Positions 8,886 to 17,999 of a stretch of DNA of 64,000 nucleotides are shown here, piece after piece. Numbering within the stretch: the stretch's first letter is position 1; each line of letters begins with the position of its first letter. The notes beneath the pieces were generated by a model that was not told the origin of the DNA, did not search any database, and saw only the letters and a list, made by a program, of their open reading frames with translations. This DNA is from Halomonas sp. GFAJ-1 (GTDB lineage Bacteria; Pseudomonadota; Gammaproteobacteria; Pseudomonadales; Halomonadaceae), in contig CP016490.1 of the NCBI GenBank assembly GCA_002966495.1, positions 3,224,001 through 3,288,000 of the forward strand, written 5' to 3'. The position numbers and the translations under genes were made by a program.

Positions 8886-9000
8886 TTTAAAAAAGCTATT
8901 ACTGACGTCTTCGGTTTACACCGATGCACAACGCCTGATAGCGTCATGTATGATAAATGTCGTAATTGCGTTGGGCATTGAGAGATGAAGAGGAGGCATT

Positions 9001-9204
9001 ATGGATTCGGCGGTTAACAATATGGTAAGCGCATCAATGGCGTTGCAGCAGGTACAGGTCGCACAGCAGGCTCAGCTCAGCGTTTTTAAAGATGCGCTTG
9101 ATGGTCAGGCAGCGCATATCACAGCGCTAATGGACACTATTTCGTTGGAGCCGCAGTTAGCAACAAGTGGCAGCGTGGGCACGCTCATTAATACCACTGC
9201 TTAA
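9001..9204 (+). CDS. YjfB-family small protein (putative motility-associated)
   Basis: 67-residue protein of the YjfB family (annotated 'putative motility protein'), typified by MDSAVNNMVSASMALQQ and a second helix ending ALMDTIS. The biochemical role is unknown. GAGGAGG five bases before ATG is a strong ribosome-binding site and a clean intrinsic terminator follows, so it is a single-gene transcript. No flagellar genes are in the window. Confidence 0.8.
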   Translation: MDSAVNNMVSASMALQQVQVAQQAQLSVFKDALDGQAAHITALMDTISLEPQLATSGSVGTLINTTA

Positions 9205-9241
9205 GCAGTTTTTTGGCAGTTGAATCTGGTAGATAAACACA

Positions 9242-9274
9242 AAATAGCCCCTTGCGTTAAGGGGCTATTTTTAT
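9242..9274 (+). terminator. Intrinsic terminator after yjfB
   Basis: Stem AAATAGCCCCTT (9242-9253) pairs with AAGGGGCTATTT (9259-9270) around a 5-base loop and runs into TTTTT. Because an A-run precedes it, it can also act on transcripts arriving from the minus-strand yjdM gene. Confidence 0.9.
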
Positions 9275-9327
9275 GTACTTACACACTATATTTTCAGGCT
9301 CTCAACGTGCCAATCAAATATTTAGTA

Positions 9328-9669
9328 TTAAGCTTTTTTAACAAATTCTGACTTCAGTTTCATTGGGCCTATGCCATCAACTTTACAGTCAATATCGTGA
9401 TCTCCATCGACTAACCTGATGCTTTTCACCTTAGTACCCACTTTAACGACCAGCGAACTACCCTTCACCTTTAGATCTTTAATCACCGTCACACTGTCAC
9501 CATCGGCAAGTAAGTTACCGTTGGCATCGCGAACACCAGCATCTATGTCTTCTGCACCCTCTTCTGCCACTTTCGACCACTCGTTGCCACACTCTGGGCA
9601 AACGTACTGCAGGCCATCGTCGTAGGTAAACTCTGAGGCACAGGCAGGACAGTTAGGTAAATCACTCAT
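9328..9669 (-). CDS. yjdM: YjdM/PhnA-family zinc-ribbon protein
   Basis: 113-residue protein of the YjdM (formerly PhnA) family. The N-terminal zinc ribbon has C7-x2-C10 and C24-x2-C27, followed by a PhnA domain (DANGNLLADGDSVTVIKDLKVKGSS). The start at 9669 gives the canonical MSDLPNCPAC; an in-frame start 72 bases upstream would add an unrelated leader. Despite the old name, a role in phosphonate use is doubtful and the function is unknown. It appears to be a single gene ending at the shared terminator region near 9242-9274. Confidence 0.88.
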   Translation of the reverse strand: MSDLPNCPACASEFTYDDGLQYVCPECGNEWSKVAEEGAEDIDAGVRDANGNLLADGDSVTVIKDLKVKGSSLVVKVGTKVKSIRLVDGDHDIDCKVDGIGPMKLKSEFVKKA

Positions 9670-9741
9670 GTAAGGCTCCAGCGCGAAGAAAGCGATGGAG
9701 CCTACACGGCTTAAGCAAAATGCTCCAGCCAAGAGCTTCAA

Positions 9742-10218
9742 TCACTCCCTATGAAAAGTACCGACCAAACGATTCATGCCTAGCAGGTTCGGCTCAACTT
9801 CTTTAAGCAGTTCAGCCAACGTTAACCCTTCTGGCAAGTTGGTTTGGTGATCCAATGCCAGCACCCAGAAGTAGTACAGGTGCGGGCCATGGCCTTCGGG
9901 TGGCATGGGGCCGCCATAACCCTGATTACCAAAATCGTTGGTACCCGCTGTGCCCACCGCCGTTTTCTCAGTTAGCTCAACCAAGTCACCCGGCAAGTTA
10001 TACAACACCCAATGAACAAAGCCGTAGCTACCCTCTTTAACTAATGGTGCATCTGGGTCATGGCAGATCACCGCAAATCCTTTGGTACCTTCTGGCGCGC
10101 CCTGCCAAGCCAGCGCTGGTGAGATATCGTCTCCGGCGCCAGTATATTGAGCGGGAATCGCCTGATGATTCCCAAACGAACTGCTAGTGACCTGCATTGA
10201 GGATAGTGCAAATGCCAT
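9742..10218 (-). CDS. YbhB/YbcL-family (PEBP-like, Raf kinase inhibitor-like) protein
   Basis: 158-residue phosphatidylethanolamine-binding-protein-like protein of the bacterial YbhB/YbcL family. Visible signatures are the ligand-pocket stretch VICHDPDAP, FVHWVLYNLP and YGGPMPPEGHGPHLYYFWVLALD (residues of the PEBP anion site). The start at 10218 is chosen for its strong ribosome-binding site (AAGGAGAG) and fit to the family; upstream in-frame codons would run into the neighbouring lipoprotein gene. The ligand is unknown. Cytoplasmic, with no signal peptide. Confidence 0.88.
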   Translation of the reverse strand: MAFALSSMQVTSSSFGNHQAIPAQYTGAGDDISPALAWQGAPEGTKGFAVICHDPDAPLVKEGSYGFVHWVLYNLPGDLVELTEKTAVGTAGTNDFGNQGYGGPMPPEGHGPHLYYFWVLALDHQTNLPEGLTLAELLKEVEPNLLGMNRLVGTFHRE

Positions 10219-10280
10219 GTTGCTCTCCTTTATTGCCAATGTCGTGACCGTCGTTAGCGCTATTGAATGTAGCCAAGGTA

Positions 10281-10850
10281 CTAGGGGGAATCCAGTTGGG
10301 CGGCGTGCCGCTGCCACCACTGCCGGGCAATCTGAGTATTTTGGGCATTTCCAGCAGGGTCTAAGGTGGTTGTCAATTGGACATAGTCACCCCGAGTCCT
10401 GGCCATCAACAGCGTGTCTTGAGTCGCTAACTGAAGTGCATAAAGCGCCAGCATTAGCTCATACTCATCCTGTGTATTGAGTCGTGCAAACAACAAGGGA
10501 ACGGCTGGCTTGCCAATTTCCCCTAGCCGCTCAGCGGCGATGTACCACGTGCGGGGGTTATCACGATCTCCGTAACTGGATACAAAACGCCTGTCTGCCA
10601 ATCGGCTAACATAGTAAGCCGCTTCTTCTTCGGGGCTTATAAACAGAGGCGGTACCCAATCTGTGGCTGACGCCGTGCCTGAATGGCTTGGCTGACCCAG
10701 CGCAGAGTGTGGTGATTCCGGCGACACGGGTTCGGCTAACGGCTCAGAAGGCTGTTGCCCGGAGGTGGCGGACTGCCCTGCACACCCCGCTAACCCAGCC
10801 ACCAACATGCATGCCCCCATAAGCCTCATCCATTTAGCCTGTTGCTTCAT
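10281..10850 (-). CDS. Hypothetical lipoprotein
   Basis: 189-residue predicted lipoprotein. A basic start and hydrophobic stretch lead to a clear lipobox (LAGC, lipidation cysteine C23), followed by a Ser/Pro-rich linker to about residue 65. The C-terminal part (ISPEEEAAYYVSRLADRRF, then ERLGEIGKPAVPLLFARL) resembles a HEAT-like helical repeat. I do not recognise a named family. It lies 62 bases upstream of the YbhB-like gene in the same direction. Confidence 0.75.
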   Translation of the reverse strand: MKQQAKWMRLMGACMLVAGLAGCAGQSATSGQQPSEPLAEPVSPESPHSALGQPSHSGTASATDWVPPLFISPEEEAAYYVSRLADRRFVSSYGDRDNPRTWYIAAERLGEIGKPAVPLLFARLNTQDEYELMLALYALQLATQDTLLMARTRGDYVQLTTTLDPAGNAQNTQIARQWWQRHAAQLDSP

Positions 10851-10878
10851 CGTTCAATTCCCTGTTAAGTCTCTACAC

Positions 10879-11253
10879 TTATTCAGACCAGCGCCCTTCC
10901 CGCTTTAAGCGCCGCTGCACCCACCGATCATAATACCAGCGCAGCCCCGCTTTAATCCCAGGCAAACCTATGAGCCAGGCAATGGGGCGAAAAAGGGGAA
11001 TGCGCGCCATCAGCAGTTGATAGGCCTCTATTCCTTCGATGATACACCCATCGGCTTTTTCAACATGCAACGAACGCAGCGCCGCCTCTGGCGCCACCCC
11101 TTTTTCACGTAACGCCTGCTGATGCTCAGTCACATCGCACCACTTGATATCCTTGGCACGCTTGCCTGCCCAGCGCTCAAATCGGGCGCGGTCTTTACGG
11201 CAGCCGGGGCAAATACCATCGTAGTAGACGTTGATAAACGCATGATTAGGCAT
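10879..11253 (-). CDS. DCC family (DUF393) thiol-disulfide oxidoreductase-like protein
   Basis: 124-residue DUF393 protein. The diagnostic DGICPGC motif (C15 and C18) sits near the N-terminus, followed by the family pattern ending in RPIAWLIGLPGIKAGLRWYYD. A thioredoxin-like fold and redox role are assumed for the family, but substrates are unknown. It is 28 bases upstream of the lipoprotein gene and may share its transcript. Confidence 0.85.
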   Translation of the reverse strand: MPNHAFINVYYDGICPGCRKDRARFERWAGKRAKDIKWCDVTEHQQALREKGVAPEAALRSLHVEKADGCIIEGIEAYQLLMARIPLFRPIAWLIGLPGIKAGLRWYYDRWVQRRLKREGRWSE

Positions 11254-11325
11254 ATAGGCTCTCGTTAAGGCTGTGCCTAATAGTGTGGCACTTCCGCCAC
11301 GCGACGCAACTCAGCAGGTTTGACC

Positions 11326-11787
11326 ATGAAACGTCTATTAATCATTGCCCATGCGCCTTCAGATAACACCCAAAAAATGCATCAAGCTGTTATCAGTGGC
11401 GCGTCTGATTCCAGAATAGAAAATGTGGAAGTGGTCTCTCTTAGTCCGCTTGAAACACAGCCAGAGCATATTAACTCAGCCCACGCCATCATACTGGGGA
11501 CAACCGAAAACCTGGGGTATATGGCAGGCTTGATGAAGGATGTGTTCGATCGATGCTACTACCCATGCTTGGAGAAAAACGAAGGGCTACCGTTCGCCTT
11601 TTATGTGCGAGCCGGTCATGATGGCACGGGAACCCGCCGCGCGATTGAGGGTATTACCACGGGAATGCGCTGGCGATTAGTGCAAGACCCTCTTATCTGT
11701 AAGGGTGACTTTCAAGCAGCTTTTCTTGACCAGTGTGAAGAGCTAGGAATGTCGATGGCTGCTAGCCTCGAAGCTGGCATTATCTGA
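11326..11787 (+). CDS. Flavodoxin-like NAD(P)H-dependent oxidoreductase
   Basis: 153-residue flavodoxin-fold protein. It starts MKRLLIIAHAPSDNT (FMN phosphate loop), and the second cofactor loop is GTTENLGYMAGLMKDVFDR. The ATG at 11326 is preferred over an in-frame TTG two codons upstream. It resembles NAD(P)H-dependent FMN reductases, but substrate and partner are not evident. It stands alone, divergent from the DCC gene; no clear promoter was read. Confidence 0.78.
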   Translation: MKRLLIIAHAPSDNTQKMHQAVISGASDSRIENVEVVSLSPLETQPEHINSAHAIILGTTENLGYMAGLMKDVFDRCYYPCLEKNEGLPFAFYVRAGHDGTGTRRAIEGITTGMRWRLVQDPLICKGDFQAAFLDQCEELGMSMAASLEAGII

Positions 11788-11958
11788 GCAAAATGGAAAC
11801 ATACGTCTAAATTTAACGTTTAGTGTCGATAACCACATTGTATAACGCTGATAAGCCTGCCTTACTGTAAAAAAGCATTGCGCGCTCGTTGCAGCAGCAA
11901 CTGACGATACGTCCAACGCCATTGCTAATATCCAACGCATGTATTTCAGGTAGCTATT

Positions 11959-13047
11959 ATGCATAAAGTCATCGCTTTTTATGACGATCGCGTACTGGCT
12001 CACGAGCCTAACATTGACGCAGATTTTTTACCGGAGCGGATTGATAAGCGCATTCGTCACCTCCTGGCAGGACTGCCTATTCCATGGAAATATCCCGAGC
12101 ACCCTGGCCGCTTAAAGGCCATACAACTGCTACTTGAGAAAGCACCCATTAAGGGCCTGAAAATCGAAGGCGGAAAAGCCGCCACTGCTGAACAATTAGC
12201 CCGTGTCCACACTACCTCCTATTTAAGCGACATTTTTAGCTTAAGGGGCAAAAATGCTTGGCTGGATGTGGATACCACGGCGGTGTCACCCGGCAGTGTT
12301 GATGCCGCCGAGGTCGCCGCAGGAACCGCGATTGCCGCCGTAGAAGCCGTTATGGAGAAACGCACCCAGAGTGCGTTCGCCCTCATTCGCCCGCCCGGCC
12401 ATCATGCCGAGCCCGTACGTGCCCGGGGGTTTTGCTTATTTAATAACGTTGCTGTTGCTGCGGCCCATGCACGCAGCGCTTTAGGCTGTGAGAGAGTGCT
12501 GATTATTGATTGGGATGCCCATCACGGTAACGGTACACAGGATATCTTTTGGGCCGACCCTGACGTGATGTTTTTCGATATACACCGCGCTGCCCCCTTC
12601 TATCCAGGCTCAGGCCACCTGGAAGAGGTCGGTGCTGGTCTAGGGGAAGGCACGACCATCAATGTGCCGCTACCCGCCGGGGCCGGGGATGAAGCTTACC
12701 TCAAAGCGTTTCGCGATATTCTGGCGCCAGCGGCTGCGTGGTTTAAACCCGATATTATTTTAGTCTCAGCGGGCTTTGACCCGCACTGGCACGATTTAGC
12801 ACTGAATGTTTCCTACGAGGGGTTTGGCGCCCTAACGGGGGCCCTACAACAGTTAGCCGACCAGCACTGTGAGGGCCGCTTGGTGTTTGTACTGGAGGGT
12901 GGCTATAACCTGGAATCGCTGGCCAACGGCACCCGAGCAGTACTTGCCGTCTTAGCGGGTAATACCGTGCCTGTCCCCGATACCTGCGGTATTGCGGAAG
13001 TCCAAGCGGCCGCTGACTTTCATCGTAATGCGTTTCAAACGAAATAA
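11959..13047 (+). CDS. Histone deacetylase family protein (acetylpolyamine amidohydrolase type)
   Basis: 362-residue zinc-dependent amidohydrolase of the class II HDAC/acetylpolyamine amidohydrolase superfamily. Catalytic elements are all present: RPPGHHAEP (tandem His), the zinc ligands in IIDWDAHHGNGTQ, and SAGFDPHWHDL with the second aspartate ligand. A C-terminal LEGGYNLESLANG closes the active site. Bacterial members deacetylate polyamines or other small N-acetyl compounds; histones are not implied. It is a single gene with a terminator shared with fadA. Confidence 0.92.
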   Translation: MHKVIAFYDDRVLAHEPNIDADFLPERIDKRIRHLLAGLPIPWKYPEHPGRLKAIQLLLEKAPIKGLKIEGGKAATAEQLARVHTTSYLSDIFSLRGKNAWLDVDTTAVSPGSVDAAEVAAGTAIAAVEAVMEKRTQSAFALIRPPGHHAEPVRARGFCLFNNVAVAAAHARSALGCERVLIIDWDAHHGNGTQDIFWADPDVMFFDIHRAAPFYPGSGHLEEVGAGLGEGTTINVPLPAGAGDEAYLKAFRDILAPAAAWFKPDIILVSAGFDPHWHDLALNVSYEGFGALTGALQQLADQHCEGRLVFVLEGGYNLESLANGTRAVLAVLAGNTVPVPDTCGIAEVQAAADFHRNAFQTK

Positions 13048-13060
13048 CCGAGCGGCAATA

Positions 13061-13092
13061 AAAAACGGCACCCTTACTTAGGTGCCGTTTTT
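13061..13092. terminator. Bidirectional terminator between the HDAC-family gene and fadA
   Basis: AAAAACGGCACC (13061-13072) and GGTGCCGTTTTT (13081-13092) form a perfect 12-bp stem with an 8-base loop. A- and T-runs are on both sides, so it serves the plus-strand amidohydrolase gene and the minus-strand fadBA operon. Confidence 0.92.
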
Positions 13093-13109
13093 GTTGGAAA
13101 ACGCCGTGT

Positions 13110-14288
13110 TTATTTCAAACGTTCAAACACGGTCGCTACCCCTTGCCCCATACCGATACACATAGTGGCAAGGCCAAGAGTAGTGTCGCGCTGCTGCATA
13201 ACATTAAGCAGCGTGGTGCAAATGCGCGAGCCAGAACAGCCCAGCGGGTGGCCCAGAGCAATGGCACCACCATGCAGGTTAACTTTTTCGTCCATGGCAT
13301 CAAGGAAGCCCAGGTCTTTCAGGACCGGTAAGCCTTGAGCCGCAAACGCTTCGTTAAGCTCAACGGTTTGAATATCCGCAGCCGATAACCCTGCCGCTTT
13401 CAGCGCTTTCTTAGACGCAGGCACTGGGCCGTAACCCATGATGGAAGCATCACAACCAGCCACACCCGTTGAGAGCACTTTCGCAATCGGCTCAAGCCCC
13501 AGGGCTTGGGCACGCTCGTAGCTCATTACGGCCATGGCTGACGCCCCTACCGACAGCGCCGATGACGTGCCAGCGGTAACGGTACCATTGCGCGGGTCAA
13601 ATACTGGTTTGAGATTTGCCATAGACTCCAGGCTCGCCTCAGGACGAATAACTTCGTCGTTTTTAACCAGTACTTTAAAGCCGCGTTGGTCATGACCTTC
13701 GACGCCAATAATTTCGTTATCGAAGTAACCCTTCTCCATCGCTGCCTGGGCACGCTGGTGAGAACGCACGCCAAACTTATCCTGATCTTCACGCGAAATG
13801 CCGTGCATCTTACCCAGCAGCTCAGCGGTCAGGCCCATCATCATCGCGGCTTTTGCAGCGTGCTTACTGGCGGCAGGGTTAACATCAACGCCGTGAGCCA
13901 TGGGCACGTGCTCCATGTGCTCTACCCCACCAATCACGTAAAAGTCGCCCATGCCTGCTTTAATATTGGCAGCGGCGATGTGCAGCGCGGTCATTGAGGA
14001 GCCGCACAAACGGTTTACGGTCTGCGCAGGCACCGAACGCGGAATGCCGGTCATAATCGCGGCATTACGAGCGATGTTCATGGACTGCTCAAGGGTCTGG
14101 TTAACGCAGCCCCAAATCACATCATCCACTTCGGACGGGTCTAGGTTGGCGTTGCGAGCAAACAGTGCCTGCATCACCGCAGCGGACAGGTTCTCAGCGC
14201 GTACATTACGGAACGCGCCGTTTTTAGCTTTCGCCATGGCGGTACGTACACCGTCAACCACCACGATATCTCTTGGGTTCAAACTCAT
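13110..14288 (-). CDS. fadA: FadA, 3-ketoacyl-CoA thiolase
   Basis: Thiolase subunit of the fatty acid oxidation complex; it cleaves 3-ketoacyl-CoA to acetyl-CoA and a shortened acyl-CoA. The 392-residue protein aligns end to end with E. coli FadA (VRAENLSAAVMQALFARN, GGVEHMEHVPM, VTAGTSSALS). The nucleophile is C95 in VNRLCGSSM; NEAFAAQ, GHPLGCSG and CIGMGQG complete the site. Of two tandem ATGs, the second (14288) has better spacing from AGGAG. It is 23 bases downstream of fadB, the standard fadBA order. Confidence 0.96.
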   Translation of the reverse strand: MSLNPRDIVVVDGVRTAMAKAKNGAFRNVRAENLSAAVMQALFARNANLDPSEVDDVIWGCVNQTLEQSMNIARNAAIMTGIPRSVPAQTVNRLCGSSMTALHIAAANIKAGMGDFYVIGGVEHMEHVPMAHGVDVNPAASKHAAKAAMMMGLTAELLGKMHGISREDQDKFGVRSHQRAQAAMEKGYFDNEIIGVEGHDQRGFKVLVKNDEVIRPEASLESMANLKPVFDPRNGTVTAGTSSALSVGASAMAVMSYERAQALGLEPIAKVLSTGVAGCDASIMGYGPVPASKKALKAAGLSAADIQTVELNEAFAAQGLPVLKDLGFLDAMDEKVNLHGGAIALGHPLGCSGSRICTTLLNVMQQRDTTLGLATMCIGMGQGVATVFERLK

Positions 14289-14311
14289 CATCTATCTCCT
14301 ATGCGTGGTGG

Positions 14312-16486
14312 TTAGGCCTGGTTGCCAGCGTAAAATTGCTCATTATTTTGAGCCATCTGGCGCAACTTCTCAGTCGGCGCATACAGCGGGCCTAACTCAT
14401 CCGCAAGGTTTTCAGCCAGCTTCACAAACTCAGCAACGCCCATCGCATCGATGTAGCGTAGCGCGCCGCCGCGGAAGGGAGGGAAACCAATACCGTAGAT
14501 CAACGCCATATCAGCTTCAGCAGGCGTCTCAACAATGCCATCTTCCAAGCAGCGAACGGTTTCCAGGCAAAGCGGTACCATCATGCGAGCAATGATGTCT
14601 TCATCAGTAAACTCTTTCTGCTCTTTGACGACGTCTTTGACCAGCGCGTAGGCCTGCTCGTCGGTGACTTTCTTCGGCTTGCCTTTCTTGTCTTCCTCGT
14701 AGGCGTAGAAGCCTTTATCGTTTTTCTGGCCCAGGCGCTTGTTGTCGTACATCACCTGAATAGCAGTTTTGCCATCCCGTGCCATACGATCGGGGAAGCC
14801 CTCAGCCATCACTTCGTTAGCGTGAACAGCAGTATCTAAACCTACGACGTCCAGCAGATAAGCGGGGCCCATGGGCCAACCGAACTTCTCCATTACCTTA
14901 TCAACACGCTGGAAGTCAGCCCCTTGCTCCACCAGGAAGCTGAAACCACCGAAGTAAGGGAACAGTACGCGGTTAACCAGGAAGCCAGGGCAGTCGTTAA
15001 CTACGATGGGGGTTTTGCCCATGGCACGCGCATAAGCAACCGTTGCCGCCACAGCAGCGTCTGAGGTCTTCTCGCCGCGGATAACTTCAACTAGCGGCAT
15101 ACGGTGTACCGGGTTGAAGAAGTGCATGCCGCAGAAGTTTTCAGGACGCTTAAGGTTTTTCGCCAGACGATTGATGGAAATCGTCGAGGTGTTAGACGTC
15201 AGAATGGTATTTTCGCTGACTAGGCCTTCCACTTCGGTCAGTACAGCGTCTTTGACGTTGGGGTTTTCAACCACGGCTTCAACCACTAGGTCGACGCTGT
15301 CGAAATCACCGTAAGAGAGCGTAGGACGAATATTGGTCAGCTTCTCGGCCATCTGCTCGACCGTCATCTTTTTACGCTCAACCTGCTTGGAGAACAGTTT
15401 ACGCGCTTCTTTCAGGCCCAGCTCAATCGCTTCCTCATTGATGTCTTTCATTACAATGGGTGTGCCTTTACTGGCGCTTTGGTAGGCAATACCACCGCCC
15501 ATAATACCCGCACCAAGCACTGCCGTTTGCTTAACCGGCTGCGACTGTTTCTCGTATTTGCTGCCTTTCTTCTTAACCACTTGGTCGTTAAGGAACAGAC
15601 CCACCAAGTTAAAGGCAACGCTGCTCAGCGCTAGCTTGGCAAAGGCTTTTGCCTCAATAGCTTGAGCACGGGCACGGGTTTCACCTGCGCCTTTTTGGAT
15701 AACTTTGATTGACTCTACCGGCGCTGGGTAGTGGGGGCCAGCCTTACCGGCTACAAACCCTTTGGCGGTTTCAAACGCCATCATTTGCTCAATTGCGTTG
15801 AGGTTGAGCGGCGCTTTCTTTTCATCACGGCGCGCTTGGTAATCAAGCTCACCGGCATTGGCACGGTCAAGTATGTCTAGCGCGGCTTCTTCGAGAAGCT
15901 CGTGGGCCACAACCGCATCCACTGCGCCAACCTTAAGCGCAGCGTTAGCACGGTTTTCCGTACCACCCGCAATCCATTCGATAGCGTTATCAGCACCAAT
16001 CAGGCGAGGTAAGCGAACACAGCCACCCCAGCCAGGCAAGATGCCAAGTTTGGTCTCAGGCAAGCCAATTTTGGCTTTTTCACTCATTACCCGGAAGTCG
16101 GTGGTCAGCAGCACTTCACAACCGCCACCTAACGCTAACCCATTGATCGCCGTGACGGTGGGGAAAGGCAGGTCTTCAATGGCGTTGAAGATATCGTGTA
16201 CCTTGAGGTTCATCTCAACCAGGTACTCTTCGCCTTTATCAAATAGGCTATGGAACTCAGTAATATCGGCACCGACGATGAACGCCTCTTTGCCACTACT
16301 GATGACTAAGCCCTGTAAACCGCTTTCGCCTTGAAGCGCTTTAACGGCTTCCCCCAGCTCGGCGACTACACCGCTAGAAAGTTTATTGACGGACTCACCT
16401 TTCAAATCGAAAGTGAGTTTTGCGATGTCATTGCCACCTTGGGTATCACGACGCTCCACCGTGATGGCATTGCCTTGATAGATCAT
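14312..16486 (-). CDS. fadB: FadB, multifunctional fatty acid oxidation enzyme (alpha subunit)
   Basis: Carries enoyl-CoA hydratase/isomerase activity in the N-terminal third (ALGGGCEVLLTTDFRV, LPETKLGILPGWGG) and 3-hydroxyacyl-CoA dehydrogenase in the rest (VLGAGIMGGGIAYQSA NAD-binding loop, MHFFNPVHRMPLVEVI). It is 724 residues, as in the gamma FadB family. The start at 16486 has a GGAGAG ribosome-binding site and gives the typical MIYQGNAI beginning; an in-frame start 54 bases upstream encodes an Arg-rich stretch unlike FadB. It acts with FadA as an alpha2-beta2 complex. Confidence 0.96.
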   Translation of the reverse strand: MIYQGNAITVERRDTQGGNDIAKLTFDLKGESVNKLSSGVVAELGEAVKALQGESGLQGLVISSGKEAFIVGADITEFHSLFDKGEEYLVEMNLKVHDIFNAIEDLPFPTVTAINGLALGGGCEVLLTTDFRVMSEKAKIGLPETKLGILPGWGGCVRLPRLIGADNAIEWIAGGTENRANAALKVGAVDAVVAHELLEEAALDILDRANAGELDYQARRDEKKAPLNLNAIEQMMAFETAKGFVAGKAGPHYPAPVESIKVIQKGAGETRARAQAIEAKAFAKLALSSVAFNLVGLFLNDQVVKKKGSKYEKQSQPVKQTAVLGAGIMGGGIAYQSASKGTPIVMKDINEEAIELGLKEARKLFSKQVERKKMTVEQMAEKLTNIRPTLSYGDFDSVDLVVEAVVENPNVKDAVLTEVEGLVSENTILTSNTSTISINRLAKNLKRPENFCGMHFFNPVHRMPLVEVIRGEKTSDAAVAATVAYARAMGKTPIVVNDCPGFLVNRVLFPYFGGFSFLVEQGADFQRVDKVMEKFGWPMGPAYLLDVVGLDTAVHANEVMAEGFPDRMARDGKTAIQVMYDNKRLGQKNDKGFYAYEEDKKGKPKKVTDEQAYALVKDVVKEQKEFTDEDIIARMMVPLCLETVRCLEDGIVETPAEADMALIYGIGFPPFRGGALRYIDAMGVAEFVKLAENLADELGPLYAPTEKLRQMAQNNEQFYAGNQA

Positions 16487-16542
16487 CCGCGCTCTCTCCA
16501 CAAGTTCGGGCCGGCGCCTTGTTTCGGGCCTGCCTCGCATTT

Positions 16543-16556
16543 CATACGGTCGTTTG
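16543..16556. promoter_or_regulatory. Candidate PsrA-type box upstream of fadB
   Basis: Read on the minus strand this is CAAAC-GACC-GTATG, close to the C/GAAAC-N2-4-GTTTG/C pattern described for the fatty-acid-sensing regulator PsrA, with two mismatches in the second half. The 11-mer TCAAACGACCG is also found upstream of the acyl-CoA dehydrogenase gene at 44667-44680. It lies 57 bases before the fadB start. Confidence 0.35.
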
Positions 16557-16571
16557 ATTGCATAAGCTTGG

Positions 16572-16584
16572 TTGAGTTACTCAA
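16572..16584. promoter_or_regulatory. 13-bp perfect palindrome upstream of fadB
   Basis: TTGAGTTACTCAA, two 6-bp arms around a central T, lies 86 bases upstream of the fadB start and 16 bases from the candidate PsrA-type box. It could be an operator; no regulator is assigned. Confidence 0.3.
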
Positions 16585-16769
16585 GAACGTCAAGCCCTGA
16601 CTTTCGGCTAACATGCTTAGCGGCTATTAACATGGCTAGCGGCTATGACTCAGCGTGGCGTGCGACGTTCAGTAGAAAAGCCTCGCCTTAACGCTAGATA
16701 ACCTGACACCATGCGATGTTCGCTCTAAACCTAACACCATCATGCTGTTTTACTGTGAGTCACCCTGCT

Positions 16770-17924
16770 ATGAGCGCCCTGCTTACCCCTTCGCGTATAA
16801 CCTCTCTACAAAATCGCGTTGAGCGCTTGGTCGAGCGCTTTAAACCATGGAGCTGGCTGTGGCCGCCAATGGCTTTTGCGGCAGGCCTGGGCAGTTTTTT
16901 CCTTGTTGACCGCCAGCAGTGGCTGGGGGTGGTATTGGCGCTAGGGCTTCTCTTCGCTTGGCTGCTGCTACTTTCAGAAGGCTTAATTAGCCGTTGGCTT
17001 GCAAAGCGCGGGCACCCCACGTTGCCCCAGGGCGTCACTACGTTTATCGCCCAAATGATTCACCAAGAAACGCTCTTCTTTACCCTACCGTTCATTTTAA
17101 TCACTACCGTGTGGAATAGCGGTCAAACGTTATTTGCCGCACTGGTAGTTGGCATGGCGGCGTTATCGATCATTGATCCGCTCTACTACAAGCTAGCGGG
17201 TCGCTGGCGTAGCCTCTACTTTATTTTTCATGCCCAGTGCGTCTTTTTGGTCGTCCTAGTGATTTTGCCGATCATGTTTCACCTCACGACCCGCCAAAGC
17301 CTGCTATTGGCGCTTGTAATAACCGTACTCGTGGCACTGCCTAGCTTTTGGCATTTACTGAACAAGCGTTCGCTAAAGCACTGGTGCCTATTTTTTGGGC
17401 TAACGATGGTGCTAGCGTATGCCGCATGGTTTGGTCGTATTTGGGTGCCGCCTGCAAGCCTATGGATGACCAGTAGCGCGCTGTCACCGGCCTTCAACGT
17501 TCAACAGCGCCAGCCGCAAGGCTCTATTGCGCTTACACCACAGGCATTACAAGCCAACGGCCTATATGTTTATACCGCCATACGGGCGCCCCGGGGCTTA
17601 AGCGAAACGATCTACCATGCGTGGCACCACAACGGAACGCTTATCGATCTGGTGGAGCTTTCAATTAATGGGGGGCGTGAACAGGGCTACCGGGCCTGGA
17701 GCCATAAACTCAATTTCCCCGCAGACCCCTCGGGTAACTGGCGCATCGACATCATGACCGATGGCGGGCAGCGGTTAGGCTTACTTCGCTTTAACGTATC
17801 AGATGCCCCGGGTGAGGCCTCTATTGCCGACGGCCATATTAACCCCAGCGGTTTAAGCGGCCTCAATTTACGCCGTTTTATTCCTGGAAGAAGTAGCGAC
17901 GTCGAGTCGTCAAGCGGGAACTGA
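16770..17924 (+). CDS. DUF5924/DUF2914 family membrane protein
   Basis: About 384 residues from the preferred ATG. The N-terminal half holds roughly seven to eight hydrophobic membrane segments (residues about 30-240). The C-terminal half is a periplasmic-type beta domain (YVYTAIRAPRGLSETIYHAWHH, VELSINGGREQGYRAWS) typical of DUF2914. The family recurs in Halomonadaceae and Pseudomonas but has no known function. The start is uncertain: an in-frame ATG at 16716 would add 18 residues, and neither has a clear ribosome-binding site. Confidence 0.75.
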   Translation: MSALLTPSRITSLQNRVERLVERFKPWSWLWPPMAFAAGLGSFFLVDRQQWLGVVLALGLLFAWLLLLSEGLISRWLAKRGHPTLPQGVTTFIAQMIHQETLFFTLPFILITTVWNSGQTLFAALVVGMAALSIIDPLYYKLAGRWRSLYFIFHAQCVFLVVLVILPIMFHLTTRQSLLLALVITVLVALPSFWHLLNKRSLKHWCLFFGLTMVLAYAAWFGRIWVPPASLWMTSSALSPAFNVQQRQPQGSIALTPQALQANGLYVYTAIRAPRGLSETIYHAWHHNGTLIDLVELSINGGREQGYRAWSHKLNFPADPSGNWRIDIMTDGGQRLGLLRFNVSDAPGEASIADGHINPSGLSGLNLRRFIPGRSSDVESSSGN

Positions 17925-17999
17925 ATAACAGAACACCTTGCATTCAGCGGTTCAGCTAATGACAATTCCTCTACTTACACTTACTGGTAGCCAATTGCT

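Noticed and set aside
8963..8992. Possible FliA (sigma28) promoter TAAATGTC-N11-GGGCATTG before yjfB
   Set aside because: Spacing is right and TAAA fits, but only about three of eight -10 positions match GCCGATAA, and no flagellar genes are nearby.
11743..12003. An 86-codon minus-strand frame between the flavodoxin-like and HDAC-family genes
   Set aside because: It overlaps both coding ends in antisense, and its sequence has no family signature; the 171-base gap seems otherwise empty.
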